Assembly (NCBI GenBank): GCA_937927435.1
Contig: CALBDW010000016.1
Span: 1 to 14,620 of the forward strand
Source: an uncultured Bdellovibrionales bacterium
GTDB lineage: Bacteria; Bdellovibrionota; Bdellovibrionia; Bdellovibrionales; JAMPXM01
Direction of reading: 5' to 3'
Length of the DNA stretch: 14,620 nt
Under the pieces are notes generated by a model that was given only the letters and a program-made list of their open reading frames with translations, had not been told where the DNA came from and did no database searches. This document shows, piece by piece, positions 7,842-14,587 of this stretch; position 1 is the stretch's first letter; each line of letters opens with the position of its first letter. Both the position numbers and the translations under genes were made by a program.

Positions 7842-8111
7842 TTGGCAAACCATAAGTCTGCGGAAAAACGCGCACGCCAATCTATTCGTAGAAACAAGCG
7901 CAACTCGATGACGAAAGCGGCCGTTCGCACGTGGGAGAAAAAGTTACGCGCAGCAATCGCGGGCGGTGATAAACAGGGCGCGCAGACCCTCTTGAGCACT
8001 TACATGAGCAAGATCGGCAAGGCAGCTGCGAAAGGCATCATTCACGCAAGAACGGCAGCTCGCAAAATCAGCCGCCTTTCTCAACGCGTCTCGAAGATGG
8101 CCGCTCAGTAA
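7842..8111 (+). CDS. rpsT: 30S ribosomal protein S20
   Basis: Small-subunit protein that binds 16S rRNA early in 30S assembly. The 89 residues have the family pattern: MANHKSAEKRARQSIRRNKR at the start, a lysine/arginine-rich helical body, and HARTAARKISRLSQRV near the end; typical length is 86-90. The start is TTG, with GGAGG at 7830-7834 and seven bases of spacing. E. coli rpsT also uses UUG, where it is linked to autogenous control, so the rare start may be functionally kept. An intrinsic terminator follows 30 bases after the stop. The 170-base leader/promoter region shows only weak promoter-like hexamers (for example TATGTT at 7787-7792). Confidence 0.98.
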   Translation: MANHKSAEKRARQSIRRNKRNSMTKAAVRTWEKKLRAAIAGGDKQGAQTLLSTYMSKIGKAAAKGIIHARTAARKISRLSQRVSKMAAQ

Positions 8112-8141
8112 GCTGGCCTCTTGAACCTAATAGCAGAATCT

Positions 8142-8175
8142 AAAGACCGGAACATGCTTCCGGTCTTTTTATTTT
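8142..8175 (+). terminator. intrinsic terminator of rpsT
   Basis: A perfect 11-bp stem, AAAGACCGGAA (8142-8152) with TTCCGGTCTTT (8158-8168), has a five-base loop CATGC and runs into a T-rich tail (TTTTTATTTT). This is a textbook Rho-independent terminator for plus-strand rpsT. In minus-strand RNA the same hairpin lacks a long U run. Confidence 0.93.
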
Positions 8176-8270
8176 CAAACTGGCTCACTATCGTGGGGAT
8201 GACAAAAGCGCTGAAAAACCATTGTTGATTCGCACACTTAGGATCATCAACATTAAAGTGAGCCAGTTTG
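8176..8270. repeat. 95-bp element bounded by perfect 14-bp inverted repeats
   Basis: CAAACTGGCTCACT (8176-8189) recurs as its exact reverse complement AGTGAGCCAGTTTG (8257-8270), with 67 bases between. An inner 7-bp inverted repeat, TGTTGAT (8223-8229) and ATCAACA (8246-8252), would form a nested stem; in minus-strand RNA a run of five U follows it shortly after. The right arm is translated as the last codons of the PilZ gene (QTGSL). The left arm abuts the T tail of the rpsT terminator. No clear target-site duplication is seen. Confidence 0.85.
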
Positions 8271-8705
8271 CTTATCCTTCGTCGCCGATTCGGCCTCGGC
8301 CTCGGCTTCTGCCTGAGTCTTGGCCGTGACGTAGTTTCGAATCAGACGGCGAAGATTTAGAGGAAGGCTTTTGAAACGGACCCCGATTTGCCGAAACGGC
8401 GGCGTGTCCGGTCGTTCGTAAATCACCTCACCCCGCGTGACGATGACGTCACCACTTCCAGGAAGCACAAGAGAAACGACGATCTGACTTTTTACCGGGA
8501 GCGAAACGCTGGAGCGGAAGAGCATGCCGCCTTCGCTGATTTGCAAGCCTCGAGTGACCGCGTATTGCCCATTCCATAAGACACCGACGGATCTCGTATA
8601 GACCCGACGAGGCGTCCGCCGGCTTTCCCGTCCTTCTCGGGCAAGGGAAACTGGGGCCGTCGTCTCATGATTATTGGTTTCGCTCAAGTTTTCAGCTGAC
8701 GACAT
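8253..8705 (-). CDS. PilZ domain protein, putative c-di-GMP receptor
   Basis: A 150-residue soluble protein with one PilZ domain (about 28-118), a c-di-GMP-binding fold. The arginine motif is RRTPRR (29-34). The second motif is LQISEGGM, which keeps the Ser and Gly of D/NxSxxG but has Gln in the first position. The domain closes with RQIGVRFKSLP. The N-terminal 25 residues are polar and likely disordered, and the C-terminus has an Ala-Glu repeat (AEAEAEAES). ATG 8705 is well supported by AGAGGAAG six bases upstream. It sits between holA and rpsT and has its own 104-base upstream region. The partner it controls cannot be read from the sequence. Whether the Gln substitution weakens binding is not known. 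Confidence 0.9.
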   Translation of the reverse strand: MSSAENLSETNNHETTAPVSLAREGRESRRTPRRVYTRSVGVLWNGQYAVTRGLQISEGGMLFRSSVSLPVKSQIVVSLVLPGSGDVIVTRGEVIYERPDTPPFRQIGVRFKSLPLNLRRLIRNYVTAKTQAEAEAEAESATKDKQTGSL

Positions 8706-8739
8706 CGAACTTCCTCTTACGAGGGTCTTATCGGAAAAC

Positions 8740-8764
8740 TCGAGTCCTAGGTAAAGTCGAGTCC
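8740..8764. repeat. paired 8-bp direct repeat upstream of the PilZ gene
   Basis: TCGAGTCC occurs at 8740-8747 and again at 8757-8764, a 17-base period. It lies 35-60 bases upstream of the PilZ ATG, on the promoter side. It could be a pair of regulator half-sites; there is no independent support. Confidence 0.35.
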
Positions 8765-8809
8765 GGCCCGCTCCGAAGTTATTGGATTTATTGGACTTTT
8801 GACCCGCCG

Positions 8810-9823
8810 TCAGCGGCTAAGTTCGCACGTATGGACGATGAAGTTTTCAAGCCAGATATGAGCCGCGACCGGAGACGATTTGAGCGCCCGATCCGTATCG
8901 AGAAGCGCCTGGAAGGTTCGCTCGATCTTCCGGTCGGACCAAGCGCGCGCCTGTTCAACATATGACTTGAGGAAGTACGGCGAGATTCCCGCACGAGCAC
9001 TGAGCTTCGGGCCACTCAAGCCTTCTTTGAGCCCTTCATGGATGAGCTTCAAAATACGGATGTGGCGAGCCACCAAAGCCAGAATGCCGATCTCGCTTTG
9101 ACCGTTATCCAAGAGGTTCACAAGACAATAAAGAGCATGCGCCCGATCCCCTCTCCCGATCGCGTCGGTCAAATCAAACACGCTTTCCAGACGGACCCGA
9201 GACACCGCTTTCAAGACGTCGTCAACGCTCGCCTGTTTCTTGGTACCCAAATACTGCCGGAGTTTGATCAGTTCCGCGTTGATGTCCTGCAGGTTCGAAC
9301 CGACGAGCTGGTGAAAGAGTTCCACCACCTCGCCCGACATTTTGATTTCGTGACGTTTTGCAAGCGTCCGGATCCAATCGGGAATTTGATTGTCGAAGGG
9401 ACGTTTAAACTCGACCACGACGCCGCGCTCGAAGAAGCGCTTGATATGTTTTTTCCGTTTATCGATCTTGCTTGCGACGCAGATGAAGGCCGTTGTGGGA
9501 ACCGGCTCCTCGATCAACGGCATGAGCTGTTCCCACTCTTTATCGGAAAGTTCGTGCGCGTCTTTCAGGACAACAACCCTCACTTGCGACATCATGGGCA
9601 AAGTCTCGACCGCGTCACGAATCTCCGCGACGTCGGTTTCGCCCCCATAGAGAGTGTTGAAGTTGAAATCCCGAAGGCCGTCCCCCAGGGCGCATTGCTC
9701 GATGGTCGAAAGCGCCTCCTCGATGAGGAAGGTCTCGTCACCGAAGAAAAGATAAAACGGATAAATTTCGCCCCGCTGAATCGACTCATTCAAGCGCTGC
9801 GGAGTCCATCCGGCTTCCGACAT
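8810..9823 (-). CDS. holA: DNA polymerase III delta subunit
   Basis: The delta subunit of the clamp loader, which opens the beta sliding clamp during DNA replication. The 337 residues match the usual size (about 340). Typical features are FYLFFGDETFLIEEA near the N-terminus, RVVVLKDAHELSDKEWEQL, a lysine-rich stretch (KIDKRKKHIKRFF), LQDINAELIKLRQYLG, LESVFDLTDAIGRGDRAHAL, and a C-terminal helical domain with ILALVARHIRILKLI and FQALLDTDRALKSSP. ATG 9823 is chosen: it forms a TGATG stop-start overlap with lptE, implying translational coupling. The lptE-holA order is also found in E. coli. It ends 104 bases before the PilZ gene. Confidence 0.95.
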   Translation of the reverse strand: MSEAGWTPQRLNESIQRGEIYPFYLFFGDETFLIEEALSTIEQCALGDGLRDFNFNTLYGGETDVAEIRDAVETLPMMSQVRVVVLKDAHELSDKEWEQLMPLIEEPVPTTAFICVASKIDKRKKHIKRFFERGVVVEFKRPFDNQIPDWIRTLAKRHEIKMSGEVVELFHQLVGSNLQDINAELIKLRQYLGTKKQASVDDVLKAVSRVRLESVFDLTDAIGRGDRAHALYCLVNLLDNGQSEIGILALVARHIRILKLIHEGLKEGLSGPKLSARAGISPYFLKSYVEQARAWSDRKIERTFQALLDTDRALKSSPVAAHIWLENFIVHTCELSR

Positions 9824-10407
9824 CAAAAATTCTCCGTCAATCGGTCATGCGCTTCCGCCATCATGTCATTGGCGATGGTTTCGATATTTTGATAGCGGGC
9901 GCTGTGATTGTAAATCGCATTGGCCGCGGAAAGCTCTTCGATTTTAATTTGCGGCGAGTAGTACTGTAACTCTTTTTGAAAAGCGGCTTCCCATAAAACC
10001 TTCTGGTCGGAATTGCGCCGCAAACGCAAGGTTGTCCGCGCGATGATTTGAAAGGTCGAATTCAAGACCGACGATCCCGGGCCTGAAACGGGAGCGCCAC
10101 CGACGTATTCGATACTGTCAACCGTGCCCTCGAGAGTGACCTGCGCGTCTTTCCGGTCGGTCACTACCCCGATCCGGGCGCGTTCCAGCTCGCGGATCAT
10201 CGCGTTCGTGAAATACACTTCAACGCCCGCTTCGTGAGTCATGTTTTTGAAAACAGGCACCGCCACAGTCCGATAGCCCCCAGGGATATGGCGATCGCCA
10301 TAACCGGCGCGATAAGCGCAACCACTGAATAACGTCATCGCGGCAAGAAGCGACAAAATCCAGCAGTGGCCATAACTTGAGGCAATTGATGAGCTTACGA
10401 AGTGCAT
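9823..10407 (-). CDS. lptE: LPS-assembly lipoprotein LptE
   Basis: Outer-membrane lipoprotein that plugs and stabilises LptD for insertion of LPS into the outer leaflet. From ATG 10407 it has 194 residues. A hydrophobic signal segment (WILSLLAAMTLF) ends in the lipobox FSGC, with the lipidated Cys at about 30. The mature part has the LptE pattern: YRTVAVPVFKNMTHEAGVE, AMIRELERAR, and DAQVTLEGTVDSIEYV. The start is uncertain. An in-frame TTG at 10446 adds 13 residues with a Lys-rich n-region (MKKASK), which suits a signal peptide better. However, that TTG coincides with a promoter-like -35 element, and neither start has a clear Shine-Dalgarno site. Its stop overlaps the holA start. Confidence 0.85.
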   Translation of the reverse strand: MHFVSSSIASSYGHCWILSLLAAMTLFSGCAYRAGYGDRHIPGGYRTVAVPVFKNMTHEAGVEVYFTNAMIRELERARIGVVTDRKDAQVTLEGTVDSIEYVGGAPVSGPGSSVLNSTFQIIARTTLRLRRNSDQKVLWEAAFQKELQYYSPQIKIEELSAANAIYNHSARYQNIETIANDMMAEAHDRLTENF

Positions 10408-10419
10408 CTCTGGGGCGAG

Positions 10420-10446
10420 GTTATAAGGCTTACTAGCCTTTTTCAA
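10420..10446 (-). promoter_or_regulatory. candidate lptE-holA promoter
   Basis: Minus-strand TTGAAA (10446-10441) and TATAAC (10425-10420) each match five of six sigma-70 consensus positions, with a 15-bp spacer that is short. A 6-bp inverted repeat, AAGGCT (10425-10430) and AGCCTT (10435-10440), fills most of the spacer and might bind a regulator. Transcription would start near 10413, leaving a leader of about six bases before ATG 10407. Confidence 0.4.
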
Positions 10447-10484
10447 GGAGCTTTCAAACCATCGCGTTGAGCCGCGACGCGAGG

Positions 10485-10513
10485 TTGCCTGATACGGAAG
10501 GGCCGTCTAGAAT
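10485..10513 (+). promoter_or_regulatory. candidate aminotransferase-serA promoter, near-leaderless
   Basis: TTGCCT (10485-10490) and TAGAAT (10508-10513) with a 17-bp spacer form a good sigma-70-like promoter. The ATG is only nine bases past the -10 box, so the transcript would have almost no 5' leader. This fits the absence of a Shine-Dalgarno sequence before the gene. Confidence 0.5.
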
Positions 10514-10522
10514 CGGCAAATC

Positions 10523-11695
10523 ATGACGACGCCCTACACACTGATGACTCCCGGGCCGGTTCCGATTCCTAGCGAAGTCCTCGCGGCGCTGGCTCGCCCG
10601 ATGGAGCACCACCGCACCCCTGAATTCATCGAACTCTGGCAGCGGGTGCTCGCCAACTTAAAACGCGTCTTTTCCACGCAAGAATCCGTCTTCATTCATA
10701 CGTCGACCGGTTCGGGCGCGATGGAGTCCGCGATCGCCAACTGTATCTCACCGGGAGATAAAGTCATCGCGATCGTTTCCGGTAAATTCGGTGAGCGTTG
10801 GGCCGACATCGCACAGGCTTACGGGGCGGAAGTCCTGCGACTCCACATTCCTTGGGGCCGGGTCGTCCGCATCGAAGAGGTCGAAGAGCTCCTTAAAAAA
10901 CATCCCGACGCCATAGCCATTCTTGCGCAAGCGTGCGAGACTTCGACGGGCGTCCTTCATCCAATCCGGGAAATCGCGCAGCTGACGCGCAACCATCGCG
11001 CTCTTCTTATGGTGGACGCGATCACGGCTCTGGGCGCGATCCCGCTTCCGATGGATGAATGGGGCATCGACGTTCTGGTGGCCGGAAGCCAGAAGGCCTT
11101 CATGCTTCCGACCGGGTTGTCATTCATCTCACTCTCTCAAAAAGCATGGAAAATCGCCGAAACGGCGCGAAGCCCTCGATACTACTTCGATTTACGCCGC
11201 GAACGCGAAGCCAATAAAAGAGGAGAATCGTACTTCTCGGCGGCGGTCACGCACGTCCGCGCTCTGGATCTCGTACTCGAAATCTTCCTCAGCCAAGGCA
11301 TGGAGCGCGTTTACGAACGCATTCAAACTTTATCGCATGCGACCCTCACGGCCGCACGTGAACTGGGGCTCAAAATTTTTCCGGAAGTCCCCTCCCCCAG
11401 TCTCAGCGCGCTTTGTGTTCCGGATAGCATCGACGGCCAAAAGCTTCGCGCCGATATGGAAAAAACGGATTCGGTCGTCGTGATGGGCGGTCAGGACCAA
11501 CTGAAAGGGAAAATCATCCGCATCGGCCACATGGGCGCCATTTCCGACCGGGATCTCCTCGTGACCCTGGAAGCGCTCGTGAATTCAATCAACCGTCTGC
11601 AACCCAGCACCATCGAAGAAAACAAAATCAAAACGGCACTTGAAAACGCCCGGACGATTCTGGAAAAGTGCCCGCCCGTCGTCATGAAAGTCTGA
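10523..11695 (+). CDS. class V (alanine/serine-glyoxylate type) aminotransferase, probable serine pathway transaminase
   Basis: A PLP-dependent class V aminotransferase of 390 residues, related to alanine-glyoxylate and serine-pyruvate transaminases. Visible features: LMTPGPVPIPSEVL and the HHRTPEF motif at the N-terminus, STGSGAMESAI (61-71) of the cofactor phosphate region, ETSTGV (139-144), VDAITALG with the PLP-ring Asp (165), and GSQKAFMLPTG with the Schiff-base Lys (191). C-terminal GHMGAISDRDL fits the family. The SerA-like gene begins one base after its stop, so the pair probably makes phosphoserine from 3-phosphoglycerate, with this enzyme in the SerC role; glyoxylate transamination is the main alternative. 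There is no Shine-Dalgarno site before ATG 10523; a second ATG at 10544 is possible. Confidence 0.9.
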   Translation: MTTPYTLMTPGPVPIPSEVLAALARPMEHHRTPEFIELWQRVLANLKRVFSTQESVFIHTSTGSGAMESAIANCISPGDKVIAIVSGKFGERWADIAQAYGAEVLRLHIPWGRVVRIEEVEELLKKHPDAIAILAQACETSTGVLHPIREIAQLTRNHRALLMVDAITALGAIPLPMDEWGIDVLVAGSQKAFMLPTGLSFISLSQKAWKIAETARSPRYYFDLRREREANKRGESYFSAAVTHVRALDLVLEIFLSQGMERVYERIQTLSHATLTAARELGLKIFPEVPSPSLSALCVPDSIDGQKLRADMEKTDSVVVMGGQDQLKGKIIRIGHMGAISDRDLLVTLEALVNSINRLQPSTIEENKIKTALENARTILEKCPPVVMKV

Positions 11696-11696
11696 T

Positions 11697-12695
11697 ATGG
11701 CTTTTCGCGTACTCGTCGTCGATCGATTCGATCTCAGTGCTTTAGCTCTCCTGCGAGGCGAGCCCTCGGTTGACGTGACATGGGTGCCCGATCCCGTGCC
11801 GCCCGACGATTTGCTGGCCTCATGCGAAGGCCTCGTCATCCGTAGCCGAACTCGAATTGACGAAGATCTTCTTAATAAAGCGCCGAAGTTGCGCGTCGTC
11901 GTGACCGGGACAAGCGGCTTTGATCACATCGACTTCGCGGCTCTCGCGAAGCGAGGGATCGTGGCGATGTACACGCCTGGAGCGAACGCGGCCTCGGCCT
12001 GTGAAATGACGTGGAGTTTGATTCTCGCCTGCTCCCGCAAAATTGTGGAAGCGCATGCCGCCGTCAAAGCAGGCCAGTGGCGGCGCGAATCTCTCATGGG
12101 CCGAGAACTGAACGACAAAACTCTCGGAATCGTCGGTCTTGGAAGAATCGGCTCACGCGTCGCCCGAGTCGGAGCCGCGTTCGGAATGAAAATCGTGGCG
12201 TTCGACCCCTACAAAGAAGATGCCCATTTTTCAGCGGTGGGGGCGCAAAGGGTCAGCTTCGATGAACTTCTGAAACTCGCCGACGTCGTGACGTTTCACG
12301 TCCCAGCTACCGATGAGACCCGCTTCATGCTGTCACGTGAACGGCTGAAGTCAATGAACCGCCATGCGATTCTCATCAACGCTTCGCGCGGCACGGTGGT
12401 CGCCGAGCGCGACCTCATCTACGCGTTAAATGAGAAGTGGATCGCCGCCTGTGGACTCGATGTCTTCGAACGTGAGCCACTGCCTCAGGACTCACCTCTG
12501 CTCAAGTTCCCGCAAGTGGTTTTTTCTCCTCATCTCGGAGCCACGACCGCAGAGGCATTTGCCGCCGCCTCTCGGGAGGCCGCCCAAAAAATCATCAGTT
12601 TTGCTACGGGCGGCCAAACCAGCGACCGTTTGCCCCCCGAGGAGGCCTTGTACAAGGCCGGTTTTTCCGCCCCAAAAGGGAAGCCCACAACCTAA
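11697..12695 (+). CDS. serA: D-3-phosphoglycerate dehydrogenase-like D-2-hydroxyacid dehydrogenase, no ACT domain
   Basis: An NAD-dependent D-2-hydroxyacid dehydrogenase of 332 residues, most likely oxidising 3-phosphoglycerate to 3-phosphohydroxypyruvate. The nucleotide-binding motif is GIVGLGRIGSR (144-154), with Asp170 (VAFDPY) placed to prefer NAD over NADP. Catalytic residues are Arg231 (INASRGT), Glu260 (DVFEREP) and His279 (SPHLGATT). Substrate-site signatures VIRSRTRID and GANAAS are present. It ends after the catalytic core, so the ACT domain that gives serine feedback in E. coli SerA (410 aa) is absent. Its ATG lies one base after the aminotransferase stop. Function as serA rests on that pairing; another hydroxyacid substrate cannot be excluded. 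Confidence 0.85.
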   Translation: MAFRVLVVDRFDLSALALLRGEPSVDVTWVPDPVPPDDLLASCEGLVIRSRTRIDEDLLNKAPKLRVVVTGTSGFDHIDFAALAKRGIVAMYTPGANAASACEMTWSLILACSRKIVEAHAAVKAGQWRRESLMGRELNDKTLGIVGLGRIGSRVARVGAAFGMKIVAFDPYKEDAHFSAVGAQRVSFDELLKLADVVTFHVPATDETRFMLSRERLKSMNRHAILINASRGTVVAERDLIYALNEKWIAACGLDVFEREPLPQDSPLLKFPQVVFSPHLGATTAEAFAAASREAAQKIISFATGGQTSDRLPPEEALYKAGFSAPKGKPTT

Positions 12696-12801
12696 GCCGC
12701 CTTTCGTCAACTCTTGCTTTGCGCTGCAGTTTCGGGGAGCTTGAAGCTTCGGTTCAATTGCATCGATCGCCAATTCGGCGGCATGGAAGGAGAGATCACC
12801 C

Positions 12802-14097
12802 GTGCCCGGAATTATCGTCGTTGGTTCCCAATGGGGTGATGAGGGGAAAGGTAAAGTCGTCGACGTTTTCTCCGCCCAAGCGGATTACGTCGTTCGATAT
12901 CAAGGCGGAGCAAACGCCGGACACACACTGGTCGTAAACGGCGTCAAAACCGTCTTACACCTTGTCCCTTCCGGAATCTTGCACCCGAAAACCATCTGCA
13001 TCATCGGCGCGGGTGTGGTGCTCGACATCGAAGAAGTCGCAAGCGAAATCCGCTCGCTGCGCCAGGCGGGGCTCATCGCCAATCCCGAGCAATTGCGAAT
13101 CTCCGACCAAGCGACGGTTTTGCTCTCCTACCATCGTGCTCTCGATCAAGCTCGCGAAAAAGCTGCTGGTCACGAAAAAATCGGAACCACGGGACGTGGG
13201 ATCGGCCCCGCTTACGAGGACCGTGCGTCCCGCAAGGCGATTCTTTTCGGCGACATTTTTGATGAAACGAAACTTCGCGAAAAACTCGAAGCCGCGATCA
13301 AAGAGAAGAACTTCCTTTTGAAGGAATACTACAAAGTCGATCCGATCGACGTCGACGAACTTTACAAGCGGATTCTCGAACTCGCGAAAGAACTCGCGCC
13401 CTACCGTTGCAAAGACGCCTCCATGCTGATTCATAAAGCGCTTCGCAGCGGGAAGAAAGTTTTGTTTGAAGGCGCACAAGGGACGATGCTCGATCTCCTG
13501 CACGGAACCTATCCCTACGTTACCAGCTCTTCGACGATCGCCGGTTCCGCCTGCATCGGAAGCGGTATCGGCCCCCACTCGGTGCAAAAGATTATCGGGA
13601 TCACGAAAGCCTACACCACTCGCGTCGGATCCGGTCCCTTCCCGACGGAAATCACCGGAGAGTTGGGCTATTTGATCCGCAAAAACGGCCACGAGTTCGG
13701 AGCTACCACAGGCCGCCCGCGCCGTTGCGGCTGGCTTGATCTGGTCGCGCTGAAGTACGCGATTCGCATCAACGGTATTACGAACTTGGCCCTCATGAAG
13801 CTCGATGTCCTAAGCGGACTTGAGAAAATCGAGGTTTGCACGGCCTACAAGCTGGACGGCCAGGAAATCAAGGACATGCCGATCTCGACTTCGGAACTCG
13901 CGCGGGTCGAACCCGTCTACCGAACCCTGCCGGGCTGGAGCGAAGACATCAGCCAAATCCGTTCGATTCAGGAACTCCCGCAGGCGGCCAGGGACTACAT
14001 CCACTTCGTGGGTACGGAACTCGCGACCCCAATCGACGTGGTTTCCGTGGGCCCCGGACGGGAACAAACCCTGTGGATCAAAGCACTCTTCCCGTAA
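12802..14097 (+). CDS. purA: adenylosuccinate synthetase
   Basis: Condenses IMP and aspartate with GTP to adenylosuccinate, the first committed step to AMP. The 431 residues align almost position for position with the E. coli enzyme (432 aa). Present are QWGDEGKGKVVD with catalytic Asp13, NAGHT with catalytic His41, IGTTGRGIGPAYEDRASR (IMP binding), EGAQGTMLDLLHGTYPYVTS, TRVGSGPFPTE, and FGATTGRPRRCGWLDLVALKYA. The GTG start is supported by AAGGAG nine bases upstream; the next bases encode the family's N-terminal strand PGIIVVGSQWG. It ends with tandem stops TAA TAG. It lies 106 bases after the serA-like gene, with no terminator seen between, so some read-through from that operon is likely. 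Confidence 0.99.
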   Translation: MPGIIVVGSQWGDEGKGKVVDVFSAQADYVVRYQGGANAGHTLVVNGVKTVLHLVPSGILHPKTICIIGAGVVLDIEEVASEIRSLRQAGLIANPEQLRISDQATVLLSYHRALDQAREKAAGHEKIGTTGRGIGPAYEDRASRKAILFGDIFDETKLREKLEAAIKEKNFLLKEYYKVDPIDVDELYKRILELAKELAPYRCKDASMLIHKALRSGKKVLFEGAQGTMLDLLHGTYPYVTSSSTIAGSACIGSGIGPHSVQKIIGITKAYTTRVGSGPFPTEITGELGYLIRKNGHEFGATTGRPRRCGWLDLVALKYAIRINGITNLALMKLDVLSGLEKIEVCTAYKLDGQEIKDMPISTSELARVEPVYRTLPGWSEDISQIRSIQELPQAARDYIHFVGTELATPIDVVSVGPGREQTLWIKALFP

Positions 14098-14268
14098 TAG
14101 CCTCTTTACCGCAGTTTTAGGCTTGGCCCGCGGGCTCCTCAAGCCTCGCCCGGCCCGGCCTGCCCTCATTTTAAGCGTCGGCTGCATAGTTCTTAATCAG
14201 AGCACCAGGAAATCGTGTACAGACAGGCTGAAACGTTACAAGAATGACAAAAATTCTCAGGCAAACAG
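14098..14268. other. intergenic region between purA and the tRNA promoter
   Basis: No gene is seen here. A structured stretch at 14119-14146 has AGGCTTG and CAAGCCT as a 7-bp stem enclosing the 10-bp palindrome GCCCGCGGGC (14126-14135). It lies about 20 bases after the purA stop and may help end that transcript, but no T run follows closely. After it come GC-rich CCCGG repeats and then an AT-richer stretch leading into the tRNA promoter. Confidence 0.5.
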
Positions 14269-14296
14269 TTGACAGTTCGCGAGTTTTCTCTGAAAT
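14269..14296 (+). promoter_or_regulatory. promoter of the tRNA-Lys/tRNA-Glu unit
   Basis: A consensus -35 box TTGACA (14269-14274) is followed after 16 bases by TGAAAT (14291-14296), which matches four of six -10 positions. Transcription would start near 14303, about 25 bases before the mature tRNA-Lys. Both tRNAs lie on the same strand 35 bases apart and are probably one transcript. Confidence 0.6.
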
Positions 14297-14326
14297 TGGC
14301 AGCTCTTTGTGAGTTCGTCTTTGAGG

Positions 14327-14402
14327 GAGCCGCTAGCTCAGCTGGTAGAGCACATCCCTTTTAAGGATGGGGTCGAAGGTTCAAATCCTTCGCGGCTCAC
14401 CA
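14327..14402 (+). tRNA. tRNA-Lys (anticodon TTT)
   Basis: A 76-base cloverleaf. The acceptor stem is GAGCCGC with GCGGCTC, the D stem GCTC with GAGC, the anticodon stem CATCC with GGATG around the loop CTTTTAA, and the T stem GAAGG with CCTTC around TTCAAAT. The anticodon TTT reads lysine codons. The discriminator base is A and CCA is encoded. Confidence 0.98.
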
Positions 14403-14437
14403 ATTCCTTAAAGCCGAGCGAAACGACAGCCCACAAC

Positions 14438-14513
14438 GTCCCCATCGTCTAGTGGCCTAGGACACCACCCTTTCACGGTGGATACAGGGGTTCAAATCCC
14501 CTTGGGGACGCCA
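14438..14513 (+). tRNA. tRNA-Glu (anticodon TTC)
   Basis: A 76-base cloverleaf. The acceptor stem is GTCCCCA with TGGGGAC, the anticodon stem CCACC with GGTGG around the loop CTTTCAC, and the T stem AGGGG with CCCCT around TTCAAAT. The anticodon TTC reads glutamate codons. The discriminator base is G and CCA is encoded. Confidence 0.98.
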
Positions 14514-14528
14514 TCTCCCGCGAAATCA

Positions 14529-14587
14529 GGATCTCCGCACTTAACAGGGGCAGTCGAACTGGATCTCCGGTTCATGTCGGTTCATGG
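14529..14587. repeat. two short direct repeats after tRNA-Glu
   Basis: GGATCTCCG occurs at 14529-14537 and 14561-14569. GGTTCATG occurs twice in close succession (14569-14576 and 14579-14586). No tRNA, gene or terminator is recognisable in the 107 bases from the tRNA-Glu end to the window edge. Confidence 0.35.

Noticed and set aside
8272..8320. GCCTCG/GCTTC short repeats in the PilZ gene as a regulatory array
   Set aside because: They simply encode the Ala-Glu repeat of the protein C-terminus.
9038..9892. 284-codon plus-strand ORF
   Set aside because: Antisense to holA and the end of lptE; no family features.
10425..10445. Plus-strand terminator from AAGGCT-TACT-AGCCTTTTT
   Set aside because: The stem is only 6 bp and there is no plus-strand gene upstream to terminate; it is better viewed as an inverted repeat in the lptE promoter spacer.
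12955..13692. 245-codon minus-strand ORF
   Set aside because: Antisense to purA, which is complete and highly conserved.
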